Positions 1 to 10,869 of a DNA stretch of 64,000 nt are shown one piece after another. The notes beneath the pieces are model-generated. The model was not told the DNA's origin. It did not search any database and saw only the letters and a program-made list of their open reading frames with translations. The DNA comes from Tretioscincus oriximinensis. Taxonomy: Eukaryota > Chordata > Lepidosauria > Squamata > Gymnophthalmidae. A program made the position numbers and the translations under genes. The stretch lies in contig JAJVDF010000217.1 of assembly GCA_022410635.1 (NCBI GenBank), positions 843,853 through 907,852 on the forward strand, in the 5' to 3' direction. Every line of letters starts with the position of its first letter. Positions within the stretch are counted from its first letter, which is position 1.

Positions 1-170
1 CGTCACACACAGGTGCCCACCAATTGCACCTGCGCAGTCTGAACAGAAGAAGGCAAAATATGCNCCTGTCCTTGACTCCCTGCAAATGGTACTTCAGGAG
101 TACTGTCTGTCGCTCCATCCCAAAGGCAGCGTCAAATGATCTGCCCTAGTAGCTATTTATGCCGTTGGTG
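1..170 (-). repeat. CR1/L3-type LINE 3' fragment (class A)
   Basis: Antisense 3' untranslated part of the class A LINE: CCACCAATTGCACCTG, then a CTCCCTGCAAATGGTA block, then CTAGTAGCTATTTAT. It is cut by the window edge. Confidence 0.8.
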
Positions 171-1064
171 TTACGAGAAAATAAGATTTCTCTCTTCACC
201 TACTATTGACTTTCTTAAGTTTCCTACATGTTGTGTAGACAATGGCTTTGCTTGGATTTCGTATTTCCCCTCTTTTTTCCAGTTTATATAAAGTCACATT
301 TTATCGTTGCCGCTGAAAAGCTGGTTCCCCCACGAGGTGCCTTATGGGCCATAACTCCAGGGGATACGTGCCCTCATCCATCCCATTTGCATCCATGCCT
401 CCTACTATTCGTGGGACTGAGTTCAGACATTACACAGAACGTGAGTCACTTCCCAGGCTAAGGAAAACCAGACCAGAATTACTCATCTTTCAGTCCNTTC
501 AGTGGGCAAACTGACCAAGCAACCAAGGAATTCTGGAGATGCTGTTCCAGAACCAGAGGATTAACTGCACAGGAGACCAAAGGTGCCCCAACCCAGGAGA
601 AAGAGGCGGATGTGCTCATCCTCTACTTCTTTCCCACTCAGTTTTATAGGAGCAGCAACACAGATGCCACATAGGAGGGAAAAATCAGGCCAAACCCCAC
701 AACCCCTTTCGCACAGCTCTAGCAATGCCAGCAGGAAATTGGCCAGAAACGAATCCCCAGAGTCTTGCACCAGGCACGGTCCCTGGGCCCTCTGAAAGCC
801 TTGTGTCGTTGAAAGAGCCCAACTAGCCCCTTTGCTACGCCTGCCTGTGTCCCTTTGGTGCAAAAACCTCTTCGTTCTGAGTGGGGAAAAGCTATGGGAC
901 ATTGCAACGGTGCCCACTCTACATGCAGGAAGCCAGTTTCAACTCNCTTGCTAGTTTATGCACCCAGACGGATCGATCAATGACCCCCCATTCATCAGCA
1001 CCCAAGTCTAAAGTCCAAGGCAAAGCGGTAGTGTAAAAGGTTATGACATTTCATTGAACTCTCA
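171..1064. other. No recognisable feature
   Basis: Intronic sequence with no conserved exon, tRNA or clear repeat by eye. Short open frames here have no recognisable similarity. Confidence 0.5.
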
Positions 1065-1079
1065 TCAACCCCAGCCACA

Positions 1080-1300
1080 AAGACCAAACGTGGAGGAGTC
1101 GGTTTTTATACCCTGCTTTTCTCAAACTAAAGGGGATCGAAGCGGCTTCCATCACCTTCTGTTCTTCTCTTCTCAACAGACACCTTAAGAAGCAGGTGAG
1201 GCTGAGAGAGCTCTGAAGAACTGCGGCTAGCCCAAGGTCACCCGGCTGGCTTTTGTGGAGGAGGGCAGAATTGAACCAGGAGGCTTCCAGATTCAGAGAA
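1080..1300 (-). repeat. Sauria-like SINE, degenerate
   Basis: Carries the SINE body order in antisense: CCACTTTTCTCAA-like block, CAACAGACACC, GTGAGGCTGAGAGAG, CCAAGGTCACCCGGCTGG, and a B-box-like GGTTCAATTC on the minus strand. The A-box end is eroded. Confidence 0.7.
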
Positions 1301-1304
1301 ATAA

Positions 1305-1410
1305 CTGTGCATCTGAAGAAGTAGACATGTCTACGGAGGTTTATGCCACCCACTTTACTCAAGTTAGTCTCAAAGTGCTACTAGCTCCTTTGCTAGATAA
1401 GGTTCTGACA
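1305..1410 (+). repeat. Hammerhead-like short repeat (class F)
   Basis: Contains CTGAAGA, then the perfect palindrome AGTAGACATGTCTAC, then a decayed GGAG in place of GAAA. It is followed by the usual class F trailer TTAGTCTCAAAGTGCTACTA and a CCTTTGCTAGA end. Confidence 0.7.
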
Positions 1411-1599
1411 CTCTTAACCTCTACAACAGACTGGTGCTCTGTGGGATGAGGCTTGTGGGCTCCGTGGTCTGGAAGGGAGTCCACGGCTACCACCCAGTCT
1501 TTGTTATGTTGAAAAAGGAAGATGCAGGTGGCCTCACAGGACGTTCCTTTAGAGCAAAGAAAGAGGAAGAACATGCTCAGGCACCTTGAGCCATAAATT

Positions 1600-2036
1600 T
1601 AAGAACGTAAGGACCTAAGTGGAGCCCATGGGGCCAGAGCCCACCTAGTCCAGCACTCTAGTTCACATTGCCCCCACCCATTACACCTTCTGGGCATCTC
1701 AAGCAGAAGAANGCAAAACCCTTCTTGACTCCCTGCAAGTGGGATTTCAGGAACACTGCCTGTTTTTCCACCCTAATAGGTACCCTTGGCTTCTATGAAC
1801 TTGTCTAATCCTGTCTTGAAGCTCCCCANGCTGCCAGCTACCACCTCCTCTTCTGGAAGTCAGTTCCACAGACCAATGACCCTCTGGGTGAAAAAATCCT
1901 TTCCTTTGTCTGCCCCAACTCTCCTGCCCATCAGTTTCTAGGAATGCCCCCTGGCCCTGGGGTTTTGTGATAGAGAAAATGTTTCTTCTCCATTCANCTT
2001 ATCCATCCCATGGATCCTCCTTGCAAAAGCAGCTCT
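1600..2036 (-). repeat. CR1/L3-type LINE 3' fragment (class A)
   Basis: A long antisense copy that starts at the LINE 3' end (GGAGCCCATGGGGCCAGAGC), passes the CTGCCAGCTACCACCTCC block and ends in the decayed ORF2 C-terminus. The antisense reading resembles FFTQRVIGLWN-type residues. Confidence 0.8.
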
Positions 2037-2570
2037 AGGGGAATGTTTAGCAACAACTCAGCCTCCAAGTGATGGTAATAAATGGAAGAACGTATAAACG
2101 AGCCTGGGAAAGAAACCCAGGCGCTTGAATCCATGCCAGNGAAGTCTCAACTATTTAACCAGGTCAGAGAAGAGCATCAGCAAGAAAGGCAACNGAGGCT
2201 CTGGTGAGACGGGGTCGGAAGCTCCCTTAGAAGCGTCTTTCTTGACTGAAGCTTGCAGGAGGCTGCGGACAGGATGGCCCAGGGGACAAAGTTTTTCCAA
2301 CCCAGCCCAGCTAGATTCTCCCCGCCTGCCAAGTCATTATGAATCGCTCCTTCCATTCCTCCCAGCCACACCTTAAGCAGCAAGCTTGGGCTTCTGCTGC
2401 CTGGTCCCGGAGCCCAAAGGCTCTTAGCAAGTGAAGAGGGGTCAGAATTGGGGGAGGAGGGGGAGGAGAATGCCAGAAGCAGATACAGAAGTGCTGTTTG
2501 CAAGGTGAATCCTGCACTGAGCAGGAGTTGGACTTCCATGACCCTGGAGGCCTCTTTCCAGGTCTGTGGT
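2037..2570. other. No recognisable feature
   Basis: No exon or clear repeat seen; a purine-rich GGGGGAGGAGGGGGAGGAGA tract occurs near 2450. Confidence 0.4.
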
Positions 2571-2577
2571 TCTATGG

Positions 2578-2695
2578 CCTCTCAATTATTTATTTTACTG
2601 ACATTTATATTCTGTTTTATACCTGAAGGTATCAGGGCAGATTGTAATAAAAAAACATAAAACAGATTAAAACAGAAGGATTAAAAATAGAACAG
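2578..2695 (-). repeat. SINE 3' tail fragment (TTTATTTA plus ACCTGAAGGT block)
   Basis: Begins TTATTTATTTTA and contains TATACCTGAAGGTATCAGGG, the antisense 3' end of the Sauria-like SINE, followed by A-rich sequence. Confidence 0.6.
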
Positions 2696-2849
2696 TAGAA
2701 TTCTGGGCCCAGCCAAAGGCAAGGGTGATCGGGCATTCCCTAGGTGTNTGAGTGTATACAGCGCAGGTGCCTGATGCTCCTCAGAGAGGAGAAAATTCCA
2801 CCCCCTCAATCCCATGGATTCACACCCATTTGGCACGGGAAGGAGGAGA

Positions 2850-2945
2850 GACTTCAGGAGGGCCTCGTCAGAAGATCTTAAGGTACGGGCAGGGGGGTAC
2901 GCATGGGGGCAAGTGTTGCTTCAAATATTTGGGGCCTTCTCATGA
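2850..2945. repeat. Unclassified repeat family R, fragment next to exon 13
   Basis: Shares AGATCTTAAGG and ACGGGCA blocks with 17127-17620 and 43820-44180. It stops about 37 bases from the exon 13 donor, so the element sits in the splice-donor flank. Confidence 0.55.
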
Positions 2946-2981
2946 AGTCAATGCGACGGAGCCTGAACAGGAAAACGTTAC

Positions 2982-3093
2982 CTGTAGGATAACACTGTCA
3001 GGCTGGTTGAAGTTGGGAGCACTTGACCGGGCACTGGAAGGGTCTTGAGTTGCCGGCCACAAGCCGAGGAGTTTCCGCCCACAGGTCAGAACC
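2982..3093 (-). CDS. PIK3C2B: PIK3C2B coding exon 13, end of PI3K-type C2 domain
   Basis: 112 bases from a TTGCAG acceptor to a GTAACG donor, residues 744-781, with VLTCGRKLLGLWPATQD and NFNQPDSVILQ. It leaves in phase 0. This is the last PIK3C2B exon found. The next expected segment (family residues beginning near FDIKFTSPP) was looked for in 1-2981 and not seen, so it lies to the left of the window. Confidence 0.95.
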
Positions 3094-3429
3094 CTGCAAG
3101 CATAAGGAAGAACGGCCATCAGTCCCATAATTAAGTTCCAGCAATAATAATTATCTAACAGACAAAAGCAACACTCACAGAATTCATTAAACCAAACAAG
3201 TCACATAACAAGAAGGCAGTTTTGTCAACAGTTTCCTATTCCAACAGGTACTTTTATTCCATTTTAGGACCTGGAGAACTGGACTAAAGCAGGAAAACAA
3301 CATGTCATCCCTCCCCATGCGTTAGGCCAGTTCTTCGGGACTGAAAGTGGATTAAAGGTACGTGCATTGTGGTATCTTAGAGATTAAAAGGAAAAAGAAA
3401 GGCAGTAAGATCTATTATCGGTAGGTCCA

Positions 3430-3725
3430 CTTTTTCAGGTGCATAGATAGAGAGAGAGNGAGGNAGGTAGGTAGGTGTTCTAAGCAAAAGAGTCTAGTAG
3501 CACCCTAGGGACTAACAAGAAAAGCATCTGAAGAAGCTTCTGCCTCCCACTTTTCTCAAGTTAGTCTCAAAGTGCTGCTGGCTCCTTTGCAAGGAAAGCA
3601 CAGGCAGAGTAAGGTTTCCTAGGCAAATGTTCTTCATCAGATGATGGGTAGATAGATGGGTAGGTGGATGGACTGGGGGAGGGGTGAGTGGCCGGGTAGA
3701 TGGATAGAGGCCAAGTTAGAAAGTG
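3430..3725 (+). repeat. Class F repeat with GATA/GGTA microsatellites
   Basis: AGAGAGAG and GGTAGGTAGGT tracts precede a class F copy (CATCTGAAGAAGCTTCTGCC, TTAGTCTCAAAGTGCTGCTG). GATAGATGGGTAGGTGGATG sequence follows. The central hairpin is lost. Confidence 0.6.
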
Positions 3726-3995
3726 TATCTGTTTATATTGAAAAGTCTATGAGTATGAGAAGGGAATTTCCATATTGAAAATTGTTGTATGAAAGTAAGT
3801 TGTGAAGTAAGTTACGTGAGTAACATTTTGTGTATTAAGCGCATCAAGTGTATTAACTGTATTGTCATGTTTTGCTTATTTGATTTGTCAGTTATATTTT
3901 TAATGTGTTTAATAACATTTATTATTAAAAAAAGATAGATAGGTTGACAGACTGGTTGATACGTACAAACACACACACACACACACGTTATAGCA
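3726..3995. repeat. A/T-rich stretch and short (CA)n
   Basis: Low-complexity A/T-rich intron with GTAAGTTGTGAAGTAAGTTA repeats, ending in a (CA)10-type run at 3968-3987. Confidence 0.6.
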
Positions 3996-4230
3996 AGTGG
4001 GAAACATATTCTAGCCAGGGAATCTTATAGCTCCTTAAAGGCTACCAAGTAAAAGAAAAGGGGAGGTTCCATGGACAAATCTACTTTAGGAAAGAACCTG
4101 CTGCCTCCTCTTTCCTTGTTAGCTTCTAAGGTGCTGCGAGACCCCTTGGTAGACATTCGTGAAAACTGGGGTTATTCTGGCTTTGCTTCCTGTTCTTCTA
4201 CGCGGAAGCAAGGGAGGCCTGAATACGTAC

Positions 4231-4398
4231 TGCCGAAAGTTGAAGAGAGGGGTGGTGACCCAGCCCAATGGTTCTGGCGCTCGCCGCTGCTTGTTTGCCT
4301 CTGAAGAGCTCCCGGGAGGTGGGACCGGCAAGGCATAGAGTGTGGCCGTCAGGAGAGTCTCCCGTGGAAGGCGATTCACTTGGATTGGGAAGCAGATT
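4231..4398 (-). CDS. PIK3C2B: PIK3C2B coding exon 12, PI3K-type C2 domain
   Basis: 168 bases from a TTCCAG acceptor to a GTACGT donor, residues 688-744. VNRLPRETLLTATLYALP, GSSSEANKQRR and LGWVTTPLFNFR are conserved. The donor was placed after CA because the reading frame and the family sequence (FNFRQ then VLTC) require it. Confidence 0.95.
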
Positions 4399-4474
4399 CT
4401 GGAAGAAGGGGCACTGAATCAGCTCATGTGCTATTTCATGCTAAGAAATATACAGTAAGTAGATTTCAAACAAA

Positions 4475-4740
4475 CAGCCGAACTAGTCTGGCTCTAGAAT
4501 CTCTAGCAAAGGCTCTTGTGGCACCTTAAAGTCTAGCAAGAAAAAGGGAGGCAGCAGGAGCTTCCACAGACAGATCAACCTCTTCAGGTATAGGGCGGGG
4601 TATAAGTATAAATAAATAAATAAATTCACGGGCTCCTGATTCAGATGCATTTATAGGAGTTGTCTAAGGAAGCTTGCGCTGCCTACCTTTTCCTTGTTAA
4701 TCTCNAAGGGGCTACGAGAGCCCTTGCTAGATATCCCAGC
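4475..4740 (-). repeat. Class F repeats around a SINE tail
   Basis: An antisense class F copy (CTAGCAAAGGCTCTTGTGGC, GGCAGCAGGAGCTTCC, ending at the CTTCAG complement of CTGAAG) runs into a sense SINE tail (CAGGTATAGGGCGGGGTATA, (AAAT)n at 4610-4625). A sense class F end, CCCTTGCTAGATATCC, follows. Confidence 0.6.
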
Positions 4741-4939
4741 ATATACAAGCACAGTTGTTCCACAAACTCTANCAAGACAGTTCTTGGGAAGGCTGTGGAG
4801 TAGTCAGACGTATCCTTAGTAGGCTGAGCACTTGTTCTATTTTTCCAAGATCCCAAAGTGGGTCACAAGTATAGCAGCACTTCCTAATCTTGTTTCCACC
4901 TCCATTAGTTANGTCACTGTGTTTGGCTACTAACAGTTC

Positions 4940-5400
4940 TAGTATGTAAGAGCATAAGGGGAGCCCTGCNGAAAGGGGCCAGAGCCCATCTCGTCCAGCC
5001 TTCTGCTCAAATGAGAACGGTGAGGAATCGGAGGGTGAGGAAGTACGAAAGGCAATTACTAATTTNCTTGTCAAAAAGCAATGAATTACTAACACTGGAA
5101 CTGTGGACATAACCTTTATCGAAGCAGGCACGGTGCAGAGGTGGAGAGACGGCCTCCCAATCCAGAGGTCCGTTTTCTAAGCCTTCCGCCGGCCATGGAG
5201 AAGGCAGAACAGACGGAAGCCTTTGGGCACAAATTAACCTTGCAAGCGGCTCTGTGTCCCTTCAGGTGAGAAGGGTGGGGTATCAAAGCCAGGTTCTCCT
5301 CCTCCTCCTCTCTCGCCACCTGGCCCACCAATTGCCCCCGGGCATCTCAAGCAGAAGAAGGCACAACCCCCAACTATTCTCGACCCCCTGTAGAGGGTTT
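4940..5400 (-). repeat. CR1/L3-type LINE fragments, split copy (class A)
   Basis: 4947-5015 matches the LINE 3' end (AGGGGAGCCCTGC, GGGGCCAGAGCCCAT) and 5325-5395 continues it (CCACCAATTGCCCCCGGGCA, CTCAAGCAGAAGAAGGCA). About 300 bases of unmatched sequence lie between the two, suggesting an insertion into an older copy. Confidence 0.65.
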
Positions 5401-6055
5401 TCCTTCCTTACTTTAAGGCACTGGTGATTTTAATATGACAATTTTGCATTTAGATTTTATTAACGGCCTTCAGGGTGCAAATAACAACATAAATAAATTA
5501 AATAAAATAAATTCTCCCCTCTTATTTGCTTTTCTTATTTAATAAGTCAAACGGTGTCCTTCAAATTGTCAAAAGCAGCAACCAGACAAGAATTAGGTCA
5601 ACCTGAAAGACTATCAGCTCTCCAGCACTCAGAAACGCATCTGAACCCCCGACTGAACTGACAAGGAAGCAGCAGGAAATATTCTGCATGACACATAAAC
5701 CTCTGGCTCAAATCCCTCCTGGCAAGGAGAAGAAGTCGGCTGGCTCTTCAGATGGAAAAACTCTGCCGGCTCCTAACATTTAGCTCCTTTCCCCAAACTT
5801 CAAGCTCCTGGGGATCATTCAGAAACAGCAGCCCAGCTGCACATTGAGAACTGCATTTTGTGGCCCTGTTCAGGATATATCTTAGAAGAAAAAGAAGCTG
5901 TCAAGGCTAANCTAGTGCAGGTTATGGCAGGCCCCATTAGGGCTTGAACATCCACACTGCTAACATTACTAGTGTAGACTAGTAATCCACACAAATAAAC
6001 TGCAGTGAAGACAGGTTCCGACAACATTCCAGAAAAGTACAAAAGAATACCCAGG
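5401..6055. other. Mostly unmatched intron; weak palindromic-element remnant
   Basis: A/T-rich and otherwise featureless apart from TTATGGCAGGCCCCATTAGG near 5923-5945, a class G fragment. Confidence 0.4.
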
Positions 6056-6059
6056 GCAG

Positions 6060-6310
6060 CCTGGGGGCAGAATATCTAGCAAGGGGCTCTCATAGCACCT
6101 GGGAGGCTAAAAAGGAAAGCNGGAACTTGTAGGGAAATCTACAGAGTCAGGTGCATAGATAGATAGCTGGATAGATAGATATCCTAGCCAGGGGGGCTTG
6201 TTGTACCTTGGAGACTCACAAGGAAAAGGGAGGCAGCAGGAGCTTCCCTGGACAAAACTACTTCACCAGGTCTACAGAAGCTCATCTTGGCTCCCTCTCT
6301 GGATATTCCA
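6060..6310 (-). repeat. Class F repeats, two antisense copies with GATA tract
   Basis: Two consecutive antisense copies (starts near 6075 CTAGCAAGGGGCTCTCATAG and near 6183 CTAGCCAGGGGGGCTTGTTG) are separated by ATAGATAGATAGCTGGATAG at 6157-6181. Confidence 0.65.
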
Positions 6311-7050
6311 GAGAAAGGTTGCCAGAGCCATGTTGCAGGGAATCTACCCAACACGTCCTGGTCCCATCCCAAGTTTTATGACTGGGCAGGTAGCTGGAGA
6401 AACACACGTGCACCAACCTTGTCCAAAAGGTTCTCCCTCTCTATTCGCCATCGTAAGAAGAAAAGTCACGAACTGGACCCTGGGTCAATCCTATAGTAAT
6501 CCCACAGGGCCTCATAGCTACCCAGGTGCAGACGCGAATGGCTAAAAAGCCTCCTGAGAATCAGCTAAGGGCCTGCAGGAAACTGCTGCAGGCTGGAGAT
6601 CCCATTTTAGTTGTCCAACTTGGGTTCCATTTTAGCGCAATGCATAAAGGCAGGAACATTAAGAAGACTTAATGCTCACATGCTCCATGTTGCTTTGTTC
6701 TGTGTCTCCTCTGGAGCCCCCAAGTTCTAAAATTATCTCTTTCCCACCCTCTTCTGTTGGCCTGGCAGGAATCCCAAGCATTGCTGAGCTCCAGTAGAGG
6801 GAAAGGAGCCTTCCTGCTGGCTGGACTATCTTAGGATCAGGTTTCGTTCCCTGCCTTCTCTCAGCCGCTACCTCATTTATACCAACATCCTAGGAGTCAA
6901 GAAAGGAGACCCTCTGCCCCTTCTCACATGCAGACCGCTGCCTATGGGGACCAGTGGCTCTCCAGCCGTGGGAAGCTGCCACTTGGGGGTAAAATCAACA
7001 GGAGAAGAGTCCAGCAGACACATTTGGCACTTTCCCACCAGCTGTCTGAA
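6311..7050. other. No recognisable feature
   Basis: Intronic sequence without an exon or a repeat I recognise. Confidence 0.4.
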
Positions 7051-7052
7051 TA

Positions 7053-7925
7053 TAAGAGGAGCCCTGCTGAATGGGGCTGGAGCCCATGTGGTCCATCCTT
7101 CTGCCTCACCCAGAGGCCCAGCAAATACACCTGGAACAGCAGAATCTTCAACTGTTCTCGACTCCCTGCAAATGGCATTTCAGGAATCTTGCCTGTTGCT
7201 CCATCTTGAAGAACATAAGAACATAAGAAGAGCCATCCTGGATCAGGCCACAGCCCATCGAGTCCAGCATTCTGTGTCACACAGAGGCCCACCAGATGCA
7301 CCTGGGCAGTCCAAACAGAGGAAAGCAAAATATGCTCCTGTTCATGAAGGCAGCATCAAGACACCCATCCTAGTAGCTGTTTATGCATGGGATCGACAGG
7401 GTGAATAGAAAAAAAAGTTTTCTCTATCACACAACACAAGGACCAGAGGGCCCTCCTTAAAACTGTTGGGTAGAAAAGTGAGAACAGACAAAGGAAAGTA
7501 TTTTTTCACCCAAAGGGTCATCAGCCTGTGGAATTTACTTCCTGAAGAGGTAGTTTCAAGACAGGACTAGACAGGTTTATGGACACCAAAGGTATAAATG
7601 GATACTAGGATGGATGTCTGGATGTTGCCTCTGGGATGGAGCCACAGGCAGGACTCCTGAAATGCCATTTGCAGGGAGTCATGAACAGGAGCATATTTTG
7701 CTTTCCTCTATTCGGACTGCCCAGGGGCATCTGGGTGGCCTCTGTGTGGGACAGAATGCTGGACTTGATGGGCTGTGGCCTGATCCAGTATGGCTCTTCT
7801 TATGTTCTTATACCTTTGGCTTCCATGAACATGTCTAGTCCTGTCTTAAAGCTATCTAGGCTGCTAGCTACCATCACCTCTTCTAAAGAATGATGACCCT
7901 CTGGGTGAAAAAATACTTTCCCTAT
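7053..7925. repeat. Nested CR1/L3-type LINE copies: minus, minus, plus, minus
   Basis: An antisense fragment (7053-7210) is followed by a second antisense copy starting with the octamer tail AACATAAGAACATAAGAAG (7211-7387). This is interrupted by a sense copy (about 7388-7805) that runs from GCATGGGATCGACAGG to CTTCTTATGTTCTTA. The antisense copy then resumes at TACCTTTGGCTTCCATG (7806-7925). The sense copy encodes the ORF2 C-terminal reading MSG-free remnants and 3' UTR; it appears to have inserted into the older copy. Confidence 0.8.
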
Positions 7926-8061
7926 GAATCTCATGATGCATTTAACCCCATGAACAATCGGAGTTCCAGGGAGTAATTTGCACCTTGTTCCACTGGTTCA
8001 TCACCCTCCCTGTCTGTTTTTAGCCCTTTCATGGGCCAGAGTTCTTGGCTGGCAGCTGGAG

Positions 8062-8215
8062 GAGGAGTTGGTTTATACCCCACTTTTCTCAACCCCAACC
8101 AAACCAACTTCCATCACCTTCTGCTCTTCCCCTCCCAACAGACCCCTTGAGAAGTAGGTGTGGCTGAGAGAAGTCTGAAGAACTGTGACCAGCTCAAGGT
8201 CTCCTAGATGCCTCC
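8062..8215 (-). repeat. Sauria-like SINE, truncated
   Basis: Antisense SINE body: GGTTTATACCCCACTTTTCT, CAACAGACCCCTTGAGAAGT, GGTGTGGCTGAGAGA, GCTCAAGGTCTCC. The tRNA-like head is missing. Confidence 0.7.
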
Positions 8216-8239
8216 ATGGAAGACAAATGCACAATCAAA

Positions 8240-8372
8240 TCAAGAAACATCGGAACATAGGAAGAGCCCATCTAGTCCAGCCTTCAGACGCACCCAGTGG
8301 CCTACCAACTGCACTAGCAGCAAAACCCTCCCCTGCCCCTCCACTCCCTGCAAACGAGACTTCCAGATAAGA
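8240..8372 (-). repeat. CR1/L3-type LINE 3' fragment (class A)
   Basis: Starts AACATAGGAAGAGCCCATCT and passes CCAGTGGCCTACCAACTGCA to CTCCCTGCAAACGAGACTTC. It lies about 165 bases from the exon 11 donor. Confidence 0.7.
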
Positions 8373-8534
8373 ACCCAACATGAACCACAAGGCCAGACTG
8401 GCCCTCAGTCATAAATTGAACAATTATGGTTTCAACAATCATGACATTTCCTTCTCCACTGCATCTTCCCCTTCCTTCCTTCCTTCCTGTTGGCTCAGCG
8501 CAGTAAGCAGGGCGGAGAAGCAGGAGAGCCTTAC

Positions 8535-8657
8535 TGCTGGTCCCAGATGATATGGTGGAAGAAGAACTTGGAGGCCGCTGCCTTGCGCGTCTGCAGGGGG
8601 CTACAGAGTTCCTTGCCATCGTGGCTGAGTGAGGAGGAGAGGTAGAAATCTTCGTAG
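8535..8657 (-). CDS. PIK3C2B: PIK3C2B coding exon 11, PI3K-type C2 domain
   Basis: 123 bases from a TTCTAG acceptor to a GTAAGG donor, residues 647-688. SYEDFYLSSSLSHDGKELC and IIWDQQ match the C2 domain core. It enters and leaves in phase 2. Confidence 0.96.
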
Positions 8658-9420
8658 CTAGAAAAAGAAGAAGAGAGTTGAAGGAGGGAGAAAACACTGA
8701 AGGGGAAGGGGATCGGCCACAGAGAGACTGGGGAAGGAGGATGGGGCCAGAGGGGCCGGCTGTTATTTTCAGTAGCCAAGAAACCCCGACTTAATTTACT
8801 TCCAGCCCAGCAGCTGATATACTGGAAAGACTCTGTTTTGAGCCCAAGCTAGGCAAAAGCTCTGCCCACTTTTGTTCCCCAAGGAGGAGCCCAGATGCTT
8901 CCAGTCTGGCTTATATGCATATAATGAACCTTGGCCAAGTGGCGCGAGAGAGGCGCAAGGGGACGGATGACCTCTTGATCCTCCAAACGCAAATCTCTCT
9001 TGCCTGAGCGTCCTCAGGACTTTTCCAGGGAAGCCTCGTAAGCCATTTCCTGGGGGAACAGGGTGGGGGCTGGATTCCATTTTCTACACCACTGGTTCCC
9101 AACCTTTTCCCAGCCAGGATCCCATTTATAGAGGCCCATTCTTCTTGTGACCCCATCAGTCTGTCACTTCCGTCCCACCCATCACTCAGAAATGCCATTT
9201 CCGAAACCAGGAGCTGGAAATGACATCATCCGAGGTGCTGTTTCCAGAATAGAAACCAGAAAGGGCATCGAGTGGCGGGTGGGAGAGGAGGTCAGCCACG
9301 ACCCCAAAGAAGACCCCAAAGAAAACCCTTTGCGGCTCCAATATAGGATGAATGTTTTTCCGCTGCCTTCAATAGCGTGGTGCTTGCATTTCAATCCATA
9401 TTAGGTGTTCTTGAGCTTTT
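8658..9420. other. No recognisable feature
   Basis: Intron 10 next to exon 11. 8658-8740 is purine-rich on the plus strand, i.e. the pyrimidine-rich acceptor flank of the gene. No repeat recognised. Confidence 0.4.
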
Positions 9421-9835
9421 GGAAGGATACGGGCACAGTATAGGATTCCAGTGGATGCCTTTAGTCTGGGTGCAGAGGGCTAAAGCAGGAGCTTTCATAG
9501 GCAAAGCGACTTCTTTAGATGCTTATCTACCAGAGTTCATGCTTGTTAGTCTCTAAAGTGCTACGAAGCCACATGGCTGGATTCCAATAGGTATCTTTCT
9601 CTCTCCCCCTACCTAGCTATGGTCGATCTTTTCTCTTTCTCCCTCTCGGCATCTGAAGAAACAGGCTTGTCTACGAATGTTCATGCTGCCGACTTTGTCA
9701 TGTTAGTCTCTAAGGTTCTACAAGTTTCCCTTGCTAGAACATCCATCCATCCATCCATCCTGCCCTTTCTTTCTGCATCTGAAGAAATAATTTATCCACA
9801 AAAGTTCATGCTGCTTCCCAAGAGATGTGGTGAGT
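9421..9835. repeat. Class F repeats with ATCC microsatellite
   Basis: An antisense copy (CAGGAGCTTTCATAGGC near 9490) is followed by sense copies with CATCTGAAGAAACAGGCTTG (9649) and CATCTGAAGAAATAATTTAT (9774). (ATCC)n lies at 9741-9761 between them. Confidence 0.6.
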
Positions 9836-9847
9836 CGAATGTTACAC

Positions 9848-9995
9848 AATCTTCCAAACGTGGCCTCACCGGTTTTATGAAGAGACAAAATGACACTTGT
9901 GGACTTATTTTCCCTTCCCTTGAATTTGGCTTTTTCACTGCTGTCTCACTGGGTTGACACCTTCATACGTGTCCCCACTCCAAGCTCAGTGTGGG
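9848..9995 (-). repeat. CR1/L3-type LINE internal fragment (class A)
   Basis: Antisense ORF2 segment upstream of the C-terminus: CCAAACGTGGCCTCACC, AATGACACTTGTGGACTTAT, TTTTTCACTGCTGTCTCACT, GGGTTGACACCTTCAT. The same order of blocks occurs at 48510-48650 and 58505-58620. Confidence 0.7.
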
Positions 9996-10860
9996 AAAAG
10001 GCCACGTTTTAAAGTGGAAGCCGGACACGGTTTTTGCTCTGACAAAACACCCCTAAATCTGAGCTGAAACCCTTTGGCCCCGAAAGGCTGCGGAACAAAG
10101 GGGAGGGCCAGAAATCCCCTCCCAAGCCTCCCTCTGCCTGTGATCTTTTAGGGGATGCCCCCCCCCAGGGTTCCCAGCCAGGAGGAAGGAGGGACACCCC
10201 TTGCCGTGCCACTGCACGGTGCTCCGTCAGAAGAGCTGGCCAAGCGGCAGATGCCAAACGGCGGTGGCTGGGTGGCTACAGGGTAAGAGGGGTCAAGCCA
10301 GGCTTGGATTTCCCAGGCTACTGCCTTTGTTCGGCGTCGCTCGCTCACTGGAATACATTAAGGCGGGACAAAGGGAAGAGGTCCCTGGAGAGGAGGCAGC
10401 GAATGTTGTCATCAGCTCCACAACCCCCAAAGCCTCCCCACCCCCACCCCCGATACACATCCCTGCTGCTGGCAACGTGCATTGCGAAAGGGCACCTCCC
10501 AGGCTGGGGACAAAGGCCTGCACCCTGCCCGCCCAGGCTCCCAATTGTCCCCGCATTCATTCAGTGATTCCTATCCATTGCTTCAGGGACAAGGTCCCAG
10601 CTGAGAAGCAACCAGCTGTCATCAAGCACAGAGGCGAGCCAGGGAGGCACATGGCTGATGGAACAAGAGCAATCCATATAAATAACAGTCAAATAGCACA
10701 TGGCTGAGCTAGAGCAGAAAATCCATCCCTGTAGCTTCGCTCTACTCCCACTATACAGCCTCAAAGCCAGCATCAGAGTAGACGGGGAGCAGCAGGCCAA
10801 GGCTTACGGACATTTCAACAGGCGCAGCAGCAGCACGGGGCTACGACTTTCGCTTTTTGC
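9996..10860. other. No recognisable feature
   Basis: Intronic sequence; overlapping open frames in 10200-10560 have no recognisable similarity and are not supported as genes. Confidence 0.4.
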
Positions 10861-10869
10861 TTAGGTACC

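Noticed and set aside
2850..2945. Part of exon 13 or an alternative exon, because the sequence lies so close to the donor
   Set aside because: It matches repeat family R copies elsewhere in the window and has no open continuation of the PIK3C2B frame.
1..2981. PIK3C2B exon 14
   Set aside because: I searched the minus strand for the expected continuation of the C2 domain and linker and found no match; the exon is probably outside the window.
10201..10707. 168-codon plus-strand open frame
   Set aside because: No similarity recognised and low-complexity proline-rich stretches; both strands are open here.
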